Source: Verpa conica
Taxonomy: Eukaryota > Ascomycota > Pezizomycetes > Pezizales > Morchellaceae
Length of the DNA stretch: 64,000 nucleotides
NCBI GenBank assembly: GCA_033030425.1
Contig: JAUFSD010000020.1
Span: 558,001-622,000 of the forward strand
Direction of reading: 5' to 3'
Position numbers and translations under genes: made by a program. Below the pieces are notes generated by a model. That model did no database searches, was not told the origin of the DNA, and saw only the letters and a list, made by a program, of their open reading frames with translations. Below are positions 36,409 through 45,443 of this stretch, in pieces. The number at the start of each line of letters is the position of its first letter. Positions within the stretch are counted from its first letter, which is position 1.

Positions 36409-37053
36409 TGACAGGGTGCGATGGGGACATCGGTTGTGTTTTTAATAGAGTAAAGGAATAACGGCGAGAACTTGGACGGCAACAATGATTTTTAGGTGAA
36501 ATCCTTGGATATAAAGATCCAAGGAAGCAATGGAATTCTTAATACAAAACTAAGGAAACAAGAGATTGAGTGACGAAAGAAAGTCTTCCACGAAGCGGGG
36601 TGAAGCTCCGCTTATATACAAAACCCCTGTCCCTCCAAGCCTTATCCCTCTGCCCGCGTTACCTAAAGCCACTCCAATAATTACAAATTCCCTTGGATAT
36701 GCCATATCCTTCCCCTAAGTCGCTTTCCCATACTAACCCAGTACTAAAGATACAAGTCCCCCTTCGGGACCTTTCGGACGTCCTATTTCCATTCCGTTTT
36801 CTCCGACATATGCGCGAGCCTAAAAAAGCTTAACCCCAAAATCCAGCATCCTATCAACGTCCCATGCGACGGCGTGGGCCTAAAGGACCCCTTTCAGCAC
36901 TCCTTCATAAATAGGTTGTATTACTGCATGCGCAATCGACTCGATCTCTTCGTGGGGGCGGTATTAAAGGTGACCCACTTCCGCGGGCGCCGGTCCAGTT
37001 TAGAATCAACCGCTCTATACGTTTCCCCGGTAACTCCAAAACTGCCCGTGACA
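36409..37053 (-). mobile_element. LTR-like sequence, copy C
   Basis: Read on minus it starts TGTCACGGGCAGTTTTGG (37053) and ends CGCACCCTGTCA (36409). It shares with copy B the start, TATATAAG, and TTTCTTTCGTCACTCAATCT, and with copy A the block GATCGAGTCGATTG. About 645 bp. With copy B it forms a tail-to-tail pair, giving two ~600-bp inverted arms of moderate identity. Confidence 0.55.
36593..36618 (-). promoter_or_regulatory. TATA box with adjacent hairpin in LTR copy C
   Basis: TATATAAG on minus (plus 36611-36618) leads into an imperfect stem, AAGCGG / CCGCTT, around a 9-nt loop (36593-36613). It is more degraded than in copy B. Confidence 0.4.
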
Positions 37054-37094
37054 GTAATACCTTCCTTTTACAGAGAACAGCAATTTCTAACATT

Positions 37095-37571
37095 ATGGAT
37101 TCAATGCTACCTAGAAAGGCACGGCCACAAGGGCCACCACCACCAGTTATTACGACTATTTATGGCTCCTCCCACAAAAAGTACAATCAGAGACCAGGCC
37201 TGCTCAGCCTTCGAATGGTTCACAGAAGACAGACCACCATTTATCTAAAGGTGGGCGGCCGAACAGAACGTCTAACTGCAAATCAAGTTAAAGCAAGAGC
37301 AGAAAAGGTTCTTCAGAAGGTTTTTGGTCCCAAAATTGAGCAGACCCGGTTAGAAGCGCTAGGGCCATCGATAATACCAACATCTGATGTACCCTTGGAC
37401 CTAGAGGATAGTGCTAGATCAGCACTTGATGTAGAGGATGTTTGCCTTGGAGCTATGCCTGGTATAGAGGGGCTCCCAATAATGCATTTGGTCCTGTGTA
37501 TAAAATTCTCATCTTTGCCTTATCAGATTGTTGAATTTTGGTGGTGGGTGTGGGTTGTTGTCACTATGTAA
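37095..37571 (+). CDS. Hypothetical ORF next to LTR copy C, 158 aa
   Basis: Open frame from ATG 37095 to a stop at 37571. Residues about 45-125 look like real protein: TTIYLKVGGRTERLTANQVK, ARAEKVLQKVFGPKIEQTRL, then the acidic DVPLDLEDSARSALDVEDVC. The last ~20 residues (FWWWVWVVVTM) look like read-through into non-coding DNA, so a splice site may precede them. It lies just outside LTR copy C. Gag-like or other element-encoded protein is possible, but no retrotransposon motif was seen. Function unknown. Confidence 0.35.
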   Translation: MDSMLPRKARPQGPPPPVITTIYGSSHKKYNQRPGLLSLRMVHRRQTTIYLKVGGRTERLTANQVKARAEKVLQKVFGPKIEQTRLEALGPSIIPTSDVPLDLEDSARSALDVEDVCLGAMPGIEGLPIMHLVLCIKFSSLPYQIVEFWWWVWVVVTM

Positions 37572-38062
37572 TGCACGGTTATTTTTGTCCCCCCCAGAGT
37601 AGATTATATAATCCTGTACGGGGGCCTATACCACCAAAACCGTCATAACAAAAAAATAAAATAAAATAAACACAATTTAAATAACACTTTGCAGATTAAT
37701 TGAATATAATTCATATTGTTTTAAATGTTCTATATTTTTGTTATACTAGACATTATGTAATAATAGTGGGAAGCTGTGCACCTAGTACTAATCATAAATA
37801 AACAATATAGAGTAACCTAGAGCGGTTCCTGGGCCAATGGATCCACTTTGGCCTGGGTTCAGCCTGATTTTTGGTTAAAGAATTGCTCTAATAGAAGAAT
37901 AATTGGCAGGGCCCGTTGAAGCTACTACAGTAACAATACTACGAGATGTAAAATAGTATATAAAACAAGGAAACAGATAGGACAGACTTGGAAAATGAAT
38001 GTTTGTAATATTTTCTCAACTAATAACTAATTAATCAACAAACACTAGCATATGATGGGGTT

Positions 38063-38100
38063 CCAAGGGGCTTGCCCCTTGGCCCGGTTCCAGCGGCTAG
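38063..38100 (+). mobile_element. Possible Helitron 3' end
   Basis: A perfect palindromic hairpin (CCAAGGGGC-TT-GCCCCTTGG, 38063-38082) is followed 14 bases later by CTAG at 38097-38100 and then T. Helitron 3' ends have a short GC-rich hairpin about ten bases before a CTRR end, inserted before T. No Rep/helicase gene and no 5' TC end were identified, so it would be a non-autonomous copy at best. Confidence 0.3.
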
Positions 38101-38328
38101 TATAGAAAAGACTTAAATATATTAACATTATATGTGTGTATATATTTTTATAAATACTTACCCCATGCAGTATTTAGAGCTGTTCTTCTCACTCTAGAAA
38201 GCAAAGACTAATACTCCATAGGATCTATAACCGAAAATAGTATTCCTATAATCTGAAGGATAGGTGCAATTGACTGGAAGAAAGTAATTGCTAAATGGTT
38301 TCTATAAGTACAATTAGCATAGGCTCGG

Positions 38329-38579
38329 CGAACAAAACACTTGATGAACGAAACAATTGGCGAGCGAAACAAACCCGTGGGACGAAACAATCCCGTGAAC
38401 GAAACAAACCCATGGGACGAAACAATCAACGAACGAACAAAACAATCAACGAACAAAACAGCCTTTAACGAAACAATCCCGTGGAATAAAACAATCCTGT
38501 GAACGAAACAATCAACAAACGAAACAGTCCTGAACAAAACAATAGATGAACGAAACAATAGATGAACGAAACAAAACAC
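38329..38579. repeat. Minisatellite, GAACGAAACAATC-type units
   Basis: About 250 bp of degenerate tandem units built on (G)AACGAAACAATC, alternating with GTGGGACGAAACAATCCC and AATAGATGAACG variants. Unit length varies from about 11 to 22 bp. The minus strand reads as an open frame (FVHRIVLFHGIV...) only because units lack stops. I treat that reading as spurious. Confidence 0.8.
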
Positions 38580-38608
38580 AGGAGCTTGGCAAAGCGGAAG
38601 CATTAGAC

Positions 38609-38848
38609 TTACTTATATCCTGCAGCTATTGAATGTTTAGAAATAACTGGATCTTGTGTTTTTGATTGACCTTGAGCATACCACCAGGCAAAGTAGTATA
38701 CTCCAGAGTTGCCAGGTTCTGCAAAAGCTGTGCTATGGCGCTTGTCTTTAGGGAGTGATGGTGGAGGATATTTATCCATGAGCTTATGGAGAGATAACTC
38801 TAACTCATCCAGCAAGCGCTGGCCATTGAGAGCTCCAAACGGCTGCAT
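38609..38848 (-). pseudogene. Coding-like relic, unknown family
   Basis: On minus, ATG at 38848 gives MQPFGALNGQRLLDELELSL, then HKLMDKYPPPSLPKDKRH and PGNSGVYYFAWWYAQGQSK, to a stop at 38609 (79 aa). Composition looks protein-like. No family was recognised and both flanks are repeats, so it is probably an exon or fragment of an element-borne or decayed gene. Confidence 0.3.
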
Positions 38849-39161
38849 AATACCTCCTTTTCAAAATATAATTAGATTCTCAGAATTTCCGGAATCCTCA
38901 GAGGTGTCCAGAGAGCGAATGCAGGTATTGGAGGTGATTAAGGGGGTTTTTTTAGTGAAATCTTCTATCTTACTATCTGTTCTAGCTATTGAGATTTGCG
39001 ATTTTTGTAGAAGCTGAGAGTAAGTATAAATGCTAGTAAGCTCCTGGAAGCGAGTATGGTACATCAGCAAAAGTTTTTTTTTCTTCAAAAATAGTCCCAG
39101 ATAGTCCCAGGGATAAGGGGGACAGTGGGGGACACAACTGGGACACAATTGGGACAGAATA

Positions 39162-39231
39162 GAGACACCACCCAGTCCCAAGATCCATCCCAGAGACAGG
39201 CATTTTGTCTCTTGGGACTGGGTGGTGTCTC
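39162..39231. repeat. Perfect 22-bp hairpin
   Basis: GAGACACCACCCAGTCCCAA (+GA) at 39162-39183 and its exact complement at 39210-39231, with a 26-nt loop that carries a further GAGACA/TGTCTC pair. The flanks (39110-39160 and 39248-39262) are rich in TGGGAC and GTCCCA, extending the dyad imperfectly. Confidence 0.85.
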
Positions 39232-39325
39232 CAGCTACTATGTAATTTGTCCCACAGTTGTCCCAGGGATGCTCCAGGACTGAAAAGTACTTTTGCTGAT
39301 AAAGATTGAGAAAATAGCGAATATC

Positions 39326-39690
39326 ATGGAGCGAGGGAGGAAGTTACTACAAGAAATAGATACGCGGAAGAGAGCAATTATGTACTTGGACTGCGTAGAG
39401 CCTAGCCTTTGCTGAGGAGACAAGGCTAATATTGCAGTTCGGGAACAGGAGGAACTATTGAAGTGGCTATCACTGCTAGAGCCGGAGGAATATTTTGAGA
39501 GGTTATTTAGGCAGAGGCTTCCCGGCACCGGAATGTGGTTGGTGGAATCAATAGAATTCACAAAGTGTGTGAAGATGGGGAAATATTGCCTACTCTGGTG
39601 TCATCGCCCTAGTATATATGCCAACCTCCACTAACCTACACTAAGTCACTAACACCTACAGCTGGTGTTGGAAAGTCTGTTCTTGCGTAA
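39326..39690 (+). pseudogene. NLR (NACHT) relic, N-terminal side of the P-loop
   Basis: From ATG 39326: MERGRKLLQEIDTRKRAIMY, a TGA near 39413, then NIAVREQEELLKWLSLLEPE, RLFRQRLPGTGMWLVESIEF and KYCLLWCHR. After a likely intron (about 39614-39660) it reads GVGKSVLA and stops. The order 'RRLPGTGKWLL...LLWLHGIPGxGKS' is typical just before the Walker A of fungal NACHT proteins. Here the P-loop is altered, with Arg-Pro-Thr where Gly-Ile-Pro is expected. With a stop on either side it is a pseudogene fragment. Confidence 0.5.
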
Positions 39691-40512
39691 GCAGGACCAT
39701 TTTCCAATTCCCCCATAGATACATACTAATTGTGATTCATAGATCAATTGTTGTAGAGGAGATGAGACCTCTGTACCTACTCGACCCACCTGTGGGAGTT
39801 GTGTATTTTCACTCTAGTTTTCAGACCCACCCAACAAAGATTTAAATGGGCTGGGCCGGGCTCAAATCTAGGGTAGCCTGGCCCAATAATTGATTTAGTA
39901 TGGTGATTGCTGGCCCGGGTAACATAAAAGATGGCTGGGCCGGCCCATTTAAACCTCTGTGTGTCTGTAATGTAATCTAATTTAATCGATTACTAATGCT
40001 ATATATGGAGGGCTTTATTAAGTACTTCTGCTGATAATTTAAAGTAGTTCAGCTAAGGGCCAGAAGAAACCTGTTTGGCAGTTCTCCTTCTTTACCTAGA
40101 CCTCAAATTACCCCATGATCCTGCACTCATCTTAGTATAATCTTATTATTAAATAAAGTAGCATGAAAAAGGGGTCATCACTACCGACACGCAAACTGAG
40201 CAAAGAATACAAGTACAGGTTCAATAATTATATTGGCCTAAATCTTGCGTAAATAAGCTAAGAGGTCGTGGAGCTTAAAGCTATTGACTCTCTTCATTTA
40301 ATTGATCAAAGGGTAGCTATAATTTTTTCTAAGCACAAAGTCAAGCGGTTGTATATTATCCAAATAAAAAATTAAACCAGAGCGTAAATTTGGTGTCTGA
40401 GCCCGTCAGTAAATTCTCCACTCTACATGTGAAGACTTGTGACTAGTCTATATTATTCTACTAATCATCAGTTTAGCGGAGAAATGTCACGAGCTTCAAT
40501 AATGAACTATAT

Positions 40513-40650
40513 TTTGAGTGTAAGGCTTTGTGATATACAATACCATACGTTAATCCTTAACCGCTCCAGGAATGACGGTACGGGGTCTAGTGGCGCAGCC
40601 GCTGATTATGAGTAGCATGACAAAGCAACCATCCGCATCAGTGTGAAGGG
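40513..40650 (+). repeat. Collagen-gene 5' block, orphan copy
   Basis: Contains AAGGCTTTGTGATATACAAT, ACGTTAATCCTTAACCGCTCC and GTGGCGCAGCCGCTGATTA, nearly the same string and order as at 45170-45245 upstream of collagen-like gene 2. No collagen-like reading frame follows, so it may mark a deleted or dead copy. Confidence 0.5.
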
Positions 40651-41508
40651 CCTCTATTTCAGTATATATGGTCCTGTATCACGTAATAGAGGACAGTTTA
40701 ACATAGATATCGCCAAATCCAAAACTACAAGATAGTCTATAAATAGCTGAGGATCTTTCATATGGCTATCCAAAACCTTCTTAATCCTTCATGTGACCTT
40801 TGGCCAAACATGTGCCTCTAACTCTAGACGCAAAAATTATGGTCTATCTTTAGAGTCTTTCGTACAAGGTAGTATATAACTCATTCCTTGGAGGACCAGA
40901 ATGCCCCTGGATAATCAGAGTTGCTGAATGGACTAGAAAAAATATCTATTATATATCTAGCTAGTTTATATATAGGCGTAGCAGTAGAGCAGGGAAACCC
41001 CAATTATATATGTGTTATGACCCTTGGCGGATAAATTAGGAAAAACCGTTAATCCAGCGACCCCAGCCCTCTAAGCCTTCACACCTGCTCAGTAAATATA
41101 ATCGGGCAGCCATAAGAGTTAGGGTGTTCCGTATTTTTTTCGGCACGTTTGGGCGCTCAATATATACAAACCGTAAGTGGCATCAAACAAACTAGGGCCC
41201 TAAATTGTGCGATTGTATGAGGGTTAGGTTTCATACATTATCTCAGATTGTCTGTGTCACTATACTTAATGCCAATAGTGTGATTGAAGGCTGATGTCCC
41301 CTGCAATTGATTCCGGAACCGTACCAAGTATGTTTTCCCAGAGTTTTGTAGGGCCTGGTAGGCCTATAGTGTGGTTGGGTTGTGCACTAGATGGACTATG
41401 GGTACCACAATGGGCAGTAGGCCCCTAGAGTAGCCCAGCCATGCTCCAGAAAATTTGAACTGTGTATTATTACCTAGTAGTTGGTGGAGCTGTACATTTA
41501 TTTATTAC

Positions 41509-41686
41509 AACAGAATTGCCCTATAAGGGATTGGTATATAAGGATATTCAGTTTATAAGTGTATGAGTGATAGCCCAGTGGTATTTTAGTATGAGAAAAA
41601 AAGAATATTAATATATAAAAATATCTTTAGAATATCTATCATTTTATTAGCATATCCTTATAAGAAGAGTAGGGTTAGGGTTATGT
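41509..41686 (+). repeat. Dispersed ~180-bp repeat ending in a telomere-type motif, copy 2
   Basis: Partner of 12511-12690 (opposite strand). The right end reads AGAGTAGGGTTAGGGTTATG. Confidence 0.6.
41672..41682 (+). repeat. Interstitial telomere-type motif at the end of repeat copy 2
   Basis: GGGTTAGGGTT; the matching motif of copy 1 lies at 12514-12524 on minus. Confidence 0.8.
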
Positions 41687-43136
41687 GATTCCCTTGTGGT
41701 ATCGGCAGAAGTATGTTCAGCTTTACAAATTTCTCTAAAATACCCGCCTACTCCTCTGTGCTGAGTGGGGTGCTTCTAAAATGAGTGGATGCTGACATTC
41801 TGGGTAGGATGTTACTGTCCTGAGTCCACAATGAGCAAGCCCCAGGACCCATGCTCAAAAATATCCAAAGTCATATACAATCACTCGGTTTTTGTATAAA
41901 AATATTGTTGTATTTACTTGGTGAATTGATTGTCTAAAAGAGATAGAGAGATCTATCGATATATGCCTCTAAAAGAGAAAACCCTAAACCCTCATGGTAT
42001 GCCTTTTACCTGGATCCTCAAACCTAGCAAATAGGAAAACACGTGACTCATATATGAAACCGCCTATCAGATATCCTTATTAGGAAGCATCTACAACAGA
42101 TATACCTCCTCTCAGGATATGGTACCACTCTAAAAGCACATCCTTATCTCATACACTGGTGTTGCTACCCTTTTTCCGTGGGGACCAAAACCACGGGTAA
42201 GTTAGTAGTGAGAAGCAATGTCCTCCTAATGACGTTAGATGGAAGATTCAATAAATACAATGTAAAGATTAAGTTTATTATATCCTATAGAACTACTACC
42301 TCAGCACAAATCGCTCTCTCTGACTTAGTTGCCACTTAATTCACCTAACCCACGCTTTCTGGCCCCCACACAAAAGGGGCAGTGTTTTTCACCGGTATAT
42401 GGGATAGGGCGGTTTCGCTGTAACAGAAAACGAAATCAGAGAGTCAAAAACAGTAGATTGAGTGTTTCTAGCAAATGAATCACCGGCCTCCTTCATCGCT
42501 AGAGGTTTTGCAATGAACCGTCTTTGTTAAAGTATATGACACTGTTCCTAACAGCCTCGCCGGAACAAGATACCCCCCACCTGAAATTGTTGTCCAGTAG
42601 ATAGAGCATAGCCGGAACTGCTTAATAACTTCATATTATAATGAGGTAGGAATATCCCCTGAACGTCCGGATTATGGTGTCTCATAACTGTCCCCGCGCA
42701 AGAGTTCATCGGCAGATTTGCCTTGTAGGAAAACGACATTCTAGAGCACAAGGCGGGAGAAGTCCTAAACTGACTCACATGTTTTGCTACCAATGCGTTC
42801 TGATATGTGATATAATGTGTTAATCCTTACCAGACCCAGAAACTACCGCATGGGTGTGGAATAAATCCTGCTTCCCCGCGGCAAGTACATCCAAAGTTGA
42901 CAGCTGTAAGCGAGTTAAGCGATATCTACCAAACAAGTTCGAGACATGCATATACCTGTGTGCGCCACTAAGCGAAATCGGCGATCCCCGCCTGGTGATA
43001 AGGATTCAAAGTGCTGACAGTGAAAGCGGGGATAGTTAACAGCAACGTCCTGAAAGACCATCCTACCCTTCAATCAACCCATTCACATTGCTCTACCGGT
43101 ACTATTCTGTTCCATACGAGGTATTGCATCTTAGAA

Positions 43137-44392
43137 ATGTCAGACCTCACACTTCCGCAACTATTTGGATCGGACAAGCCCCCTCGAAAGCTCAGTTCTG
43201 AGCGCGGCTTTACCGAACCCGCTGTAGTGAGGCCGATCAATCTATTACCCCGTAATAAAGCCTGTGATAAGGATTCCCAAGGTATTTCATATAAAATATA
43301 AAATATAACAAGACCGATTGCTAACAATACCAAAGGAGACTTTAGAGTACACGGAGTACAAGAAATCGTTGGTCCTATGGGACCTCGAGGTAGCCGCACT
43401 ATCGCGTACCGCTATATCTTTGCATCAACATCTAATAACTAGTAGGATGGCAAGGGGAACCAGGCCAGCCGGGGATTGACGGTAAACCAGGTAAGTCACG
43501 TGGCATATAAGCGGGAATCCCACTAATTATGGTAGGTCCCCGTGGCGATCCAGGAGAAAGAGGGCCACGAGGGAAGCGCGGTGACCAAGGAGATCCCGGG
43601 AAAGGTTTGACCGGAGAGAGGGGACCCCCTGGTCCTATCGGCGACAGGGGTCCCCGAGGAGAAATGGGGGAAACTGGTCCACAGGGTACCCAGGGCATTC
43701 CCGGTGTGGGGATACAAGGACTTACAGGTAAACAGGGTGAGCGGGGTGAGCGGGGGCCGCAAGGGGAGTCAGGACCAAAAGGGGATATTGGGCAAAGAGG
43801 AGAGAAGGGCGAGACTGGTTCTGCATTTATAGACGGGATTGGACCCCCAGGACCAAGGGGTGAGCGTGGGGAGCAAGGACCCATGGGAGAAATAGGACCG
43901 CCTGGGGAGAGAGGGCCCGCTGGCGATTCCACTGGTATGTATCCGAATGCCACTTGGGGAGGACTTGTCAATTTTTCCCAGATTACTTCGTTATCAGCGG
44001 CGAGGCAAGCCGAGTTCGACGCTGCCATCATACAATACTGCAGGTTGTGGCTCATCACTCCAGGTAGTAGTAAATATAACCATAAGGACCTTCAGCAAGC
44101 GCTGAATAAACTCCTGCAAAGTTTTGGTATCACCTTAACCCTCAGTCCTGGAGCTCCCGGCGGATATAGAGGGGCAGAGAGTACTGTTACCCTGGGTTCT
44201 ATCGTTGGGAGTTTCGTGAACTATCATTACCTGAAGCTGGCGCCTGGTAACCCATCTTCGGGGCAAAATTCCGGAGGATACCACGATGACTCAAACCTTG
44301 GACCACTTCAAGGGACTGAGTATGGTACGTACCTTTGCTGGAGAGCTATTCAGGACATAATGGTTTTTCGTGGTATTCAGAACACTATATAA
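43137..44392 (+). CDS. Collagen-like protein 1, 366 aa
   Basis: Exons 43137-43281, 43336-43389, 43446-43490 and 43536-44392, all introns phase 1 and GT-AG. The ~48-aa N-terminus (MSDLTLPQLFGSDKPPRKLS) is not a signal peptide. Residues about 61-210 are Gly-X-Y repeats rich in Pro, Glu and Arg (GDPGERGPRGKRGDQGDPG), with breaks at GKGLTG and GSAFIDGIG. The last ~155 residues are a globular domain starting TWGGLVNF, with EFDAAIIQYCRLWLI, QQALNKLLQSFGITLTLS and EYGTYLCWRAIQDIMVFRGI. Exon 3 (45 bp) encodes exactly five Gly-X-Y triplets. The protein should form a trimeric rod capped by the C-terminal domain. Location is unknown since no export signal is visible. Paralogue of the gene at 45.4 kb. 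Confidence 0.85.
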
Positions 44393-45009
44393 GCTAGGGG
44401 GCCGTTGGATGTCATGTAATTGTTTGTTTAGCAATCATGTAGGATACTGATCCACTTTTATATGATGCTGCCTTTTACCTATGGTATATGTAACAAATTT
44501 CCGGCTTGGCTCATACACTTCTGACTTATCCCTGTTACGCACCATACGCAAAACCTGACCCAGCTGGCCGGAGGCCACCAGGTTTGAGGGACCTATATCA
44601 CCGAGAAACCATGGCGCCTATTAGTTAAATTCTCCAACTACCACCCTGATCTTACAAGTTTAACTCCCAGTTTCCTGGGGTTAAACTATACGTTACTACT
44701 CGCCACCCTGTGATGAATAAAAAACGTAATATATACATAAGACCGCTATTACTTTCCCGGTTACTGACTATTAGTATGATTTCATATAACCCTGGTAATT
44801 TATATTCCCTATACGAAGTCTGCCCCGAGAGTAGGATAACATACCAAGCTCCGGGCGGAGTAAAACATATTTATACAAACACCCTCATACCTACCTAACT
44901 CCAGTAGTGAATTAAGGCACCCAATTAACTTCCTAAACTAACCCCTACGAAGCTTAATCTTTACCGCTAAGTAATATCAATTGTGGTACCGGAATTATGA
45001 TAGAATGAC
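44393..45009. other. Intergenic stretch between collagen-like gene 1 and the RING relic
   Basis: No gene recognised. It includes AGTTTAACTCCCAGTTTCCTGGGGTTAAACT around 44656-44690, an imperfect dyad with complementary TTAAACT/AGTTTAA ends. Confidence 0.4.
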
Positions 45010-45117
45010 CTAGTAAAGGGGCCATACCCGATCAGTAGCAATTCTGCTACACATCGCACATGGAACAGGTACATGCCGCCGATAATCCCTCTCCTTTACC
45101 GCCATTGTATCACAGCA
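45010..45117 (-). pseudogene. Orphan last exon of a RING-finger gene
   Basis: On minus the frame reads CCDTMAVKERDYRRHVPVP, then CAMCSRIATDRVWPLY and a stop at 45010. This is the second half of the RING (CC...PCxMC) and C-terminal tail of genes B and C (CCDTMGMNGRDD...PCPMCRRIVTDRVW). No first exon lies upstream: within about 50 bp the collagen-type 5' block begins. A rearrangement therefore cut a former third RING gene. Confidence 0.65.
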
Positions 45118-45162
45118 CCCCCCAGCCTCCAACCTGCAAACACACAACCTTAACTACATTCA

Positions 45163-45270
45163 GAATGTAAGACTTTGTGATATATGACCTCCTACGTTAA
45201 TCCCTGCCTGATCCAGAAACGACCGGTGGCGCAGCCGCTGATTAGCAAGAAAAGGCAACCAGCGATGTGT
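45163..45270 (+). promoter_or_regulatory. Conserved 5' block of collagen-like gene 2
   Basis: AAGACTTTGTGATATATGAC, CCTACGTTAATCCCTGCC, CAGAAACGACC and GTGGCGCAGCCGCTGATTAG lie 175-280 bp before the ATG. The first three have counterparts before gene 1 (ATATGTGATATAATGTGTTA and CAGACCCAGAAACTACC, 42797-42850), and all four at 40513-40650. Conservation without coding sense suggests a promoter, but shared ancestry of a duplicated block would also explain it. Confidence 0.4.
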
Positions 45271-45443
45271 CTCTCGCTTACAAGGCCAGGCGCTTACCCC
45301 ACCTTCTCGGCGAACACCTGAACCCTTCGTAGCCCACGCGGGGTAATTCAATAGCCATCTCTCTATTAACGTCGCGTTGATAAATACAACTAAATTACCT
45401 AGTCGTCCTATTTTCCATTTTTATGAGGTATTGCATATCATAA

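Larger units (their letters stand above)
37572..39325. other. Repeat-rich stretch before the NLR relic
   Basis: Holds the Helitron-like end at 38063-38100, the minisatellite at 38329-38579, a minus-strand relic at 38609-38848 and the hairpin at 39162-39231. The rest is AT-rich and unrecognised. Confidence 0.45.
39700..43136. other. Gene-free stretch with repeats
   Basis: Holds the collagen-promoter-like block at 40513-40650, the ~180-bp repeat at 41509-41686, and an ACCCTAAACCCT motif near 41983. Pyrimidine-rich GGGCCTGGTAGGCC-type sequence at 41345-41450 resembles the decayed GC-rich repeats elsewhere. The small ORF at 42548-42793 has no recognisable domain. Confidence 0.45.

Noticed and set aside
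38208..38603. 131-aa minus ORF with repeated FVRR/FVHR units
   Set aside because: It translates the minisatellite; repeats lacking stops produce such frames.
43432..44058. 208-aa minus-strand ORF rich in SPxGP
   Set aside because: It is the antisense shadow of the Gly-X-Y region of collagen-like gene 1. Similar antisense frames lie opposite gene 2.
45221..45245. GTGGCGCAGCCGCTGATTAG resembling a tRNA A box or SINE head
   Set aside because: No B box at the right distance and no cloverleaf. The string recurs in the collagen-gene 5' block instead.
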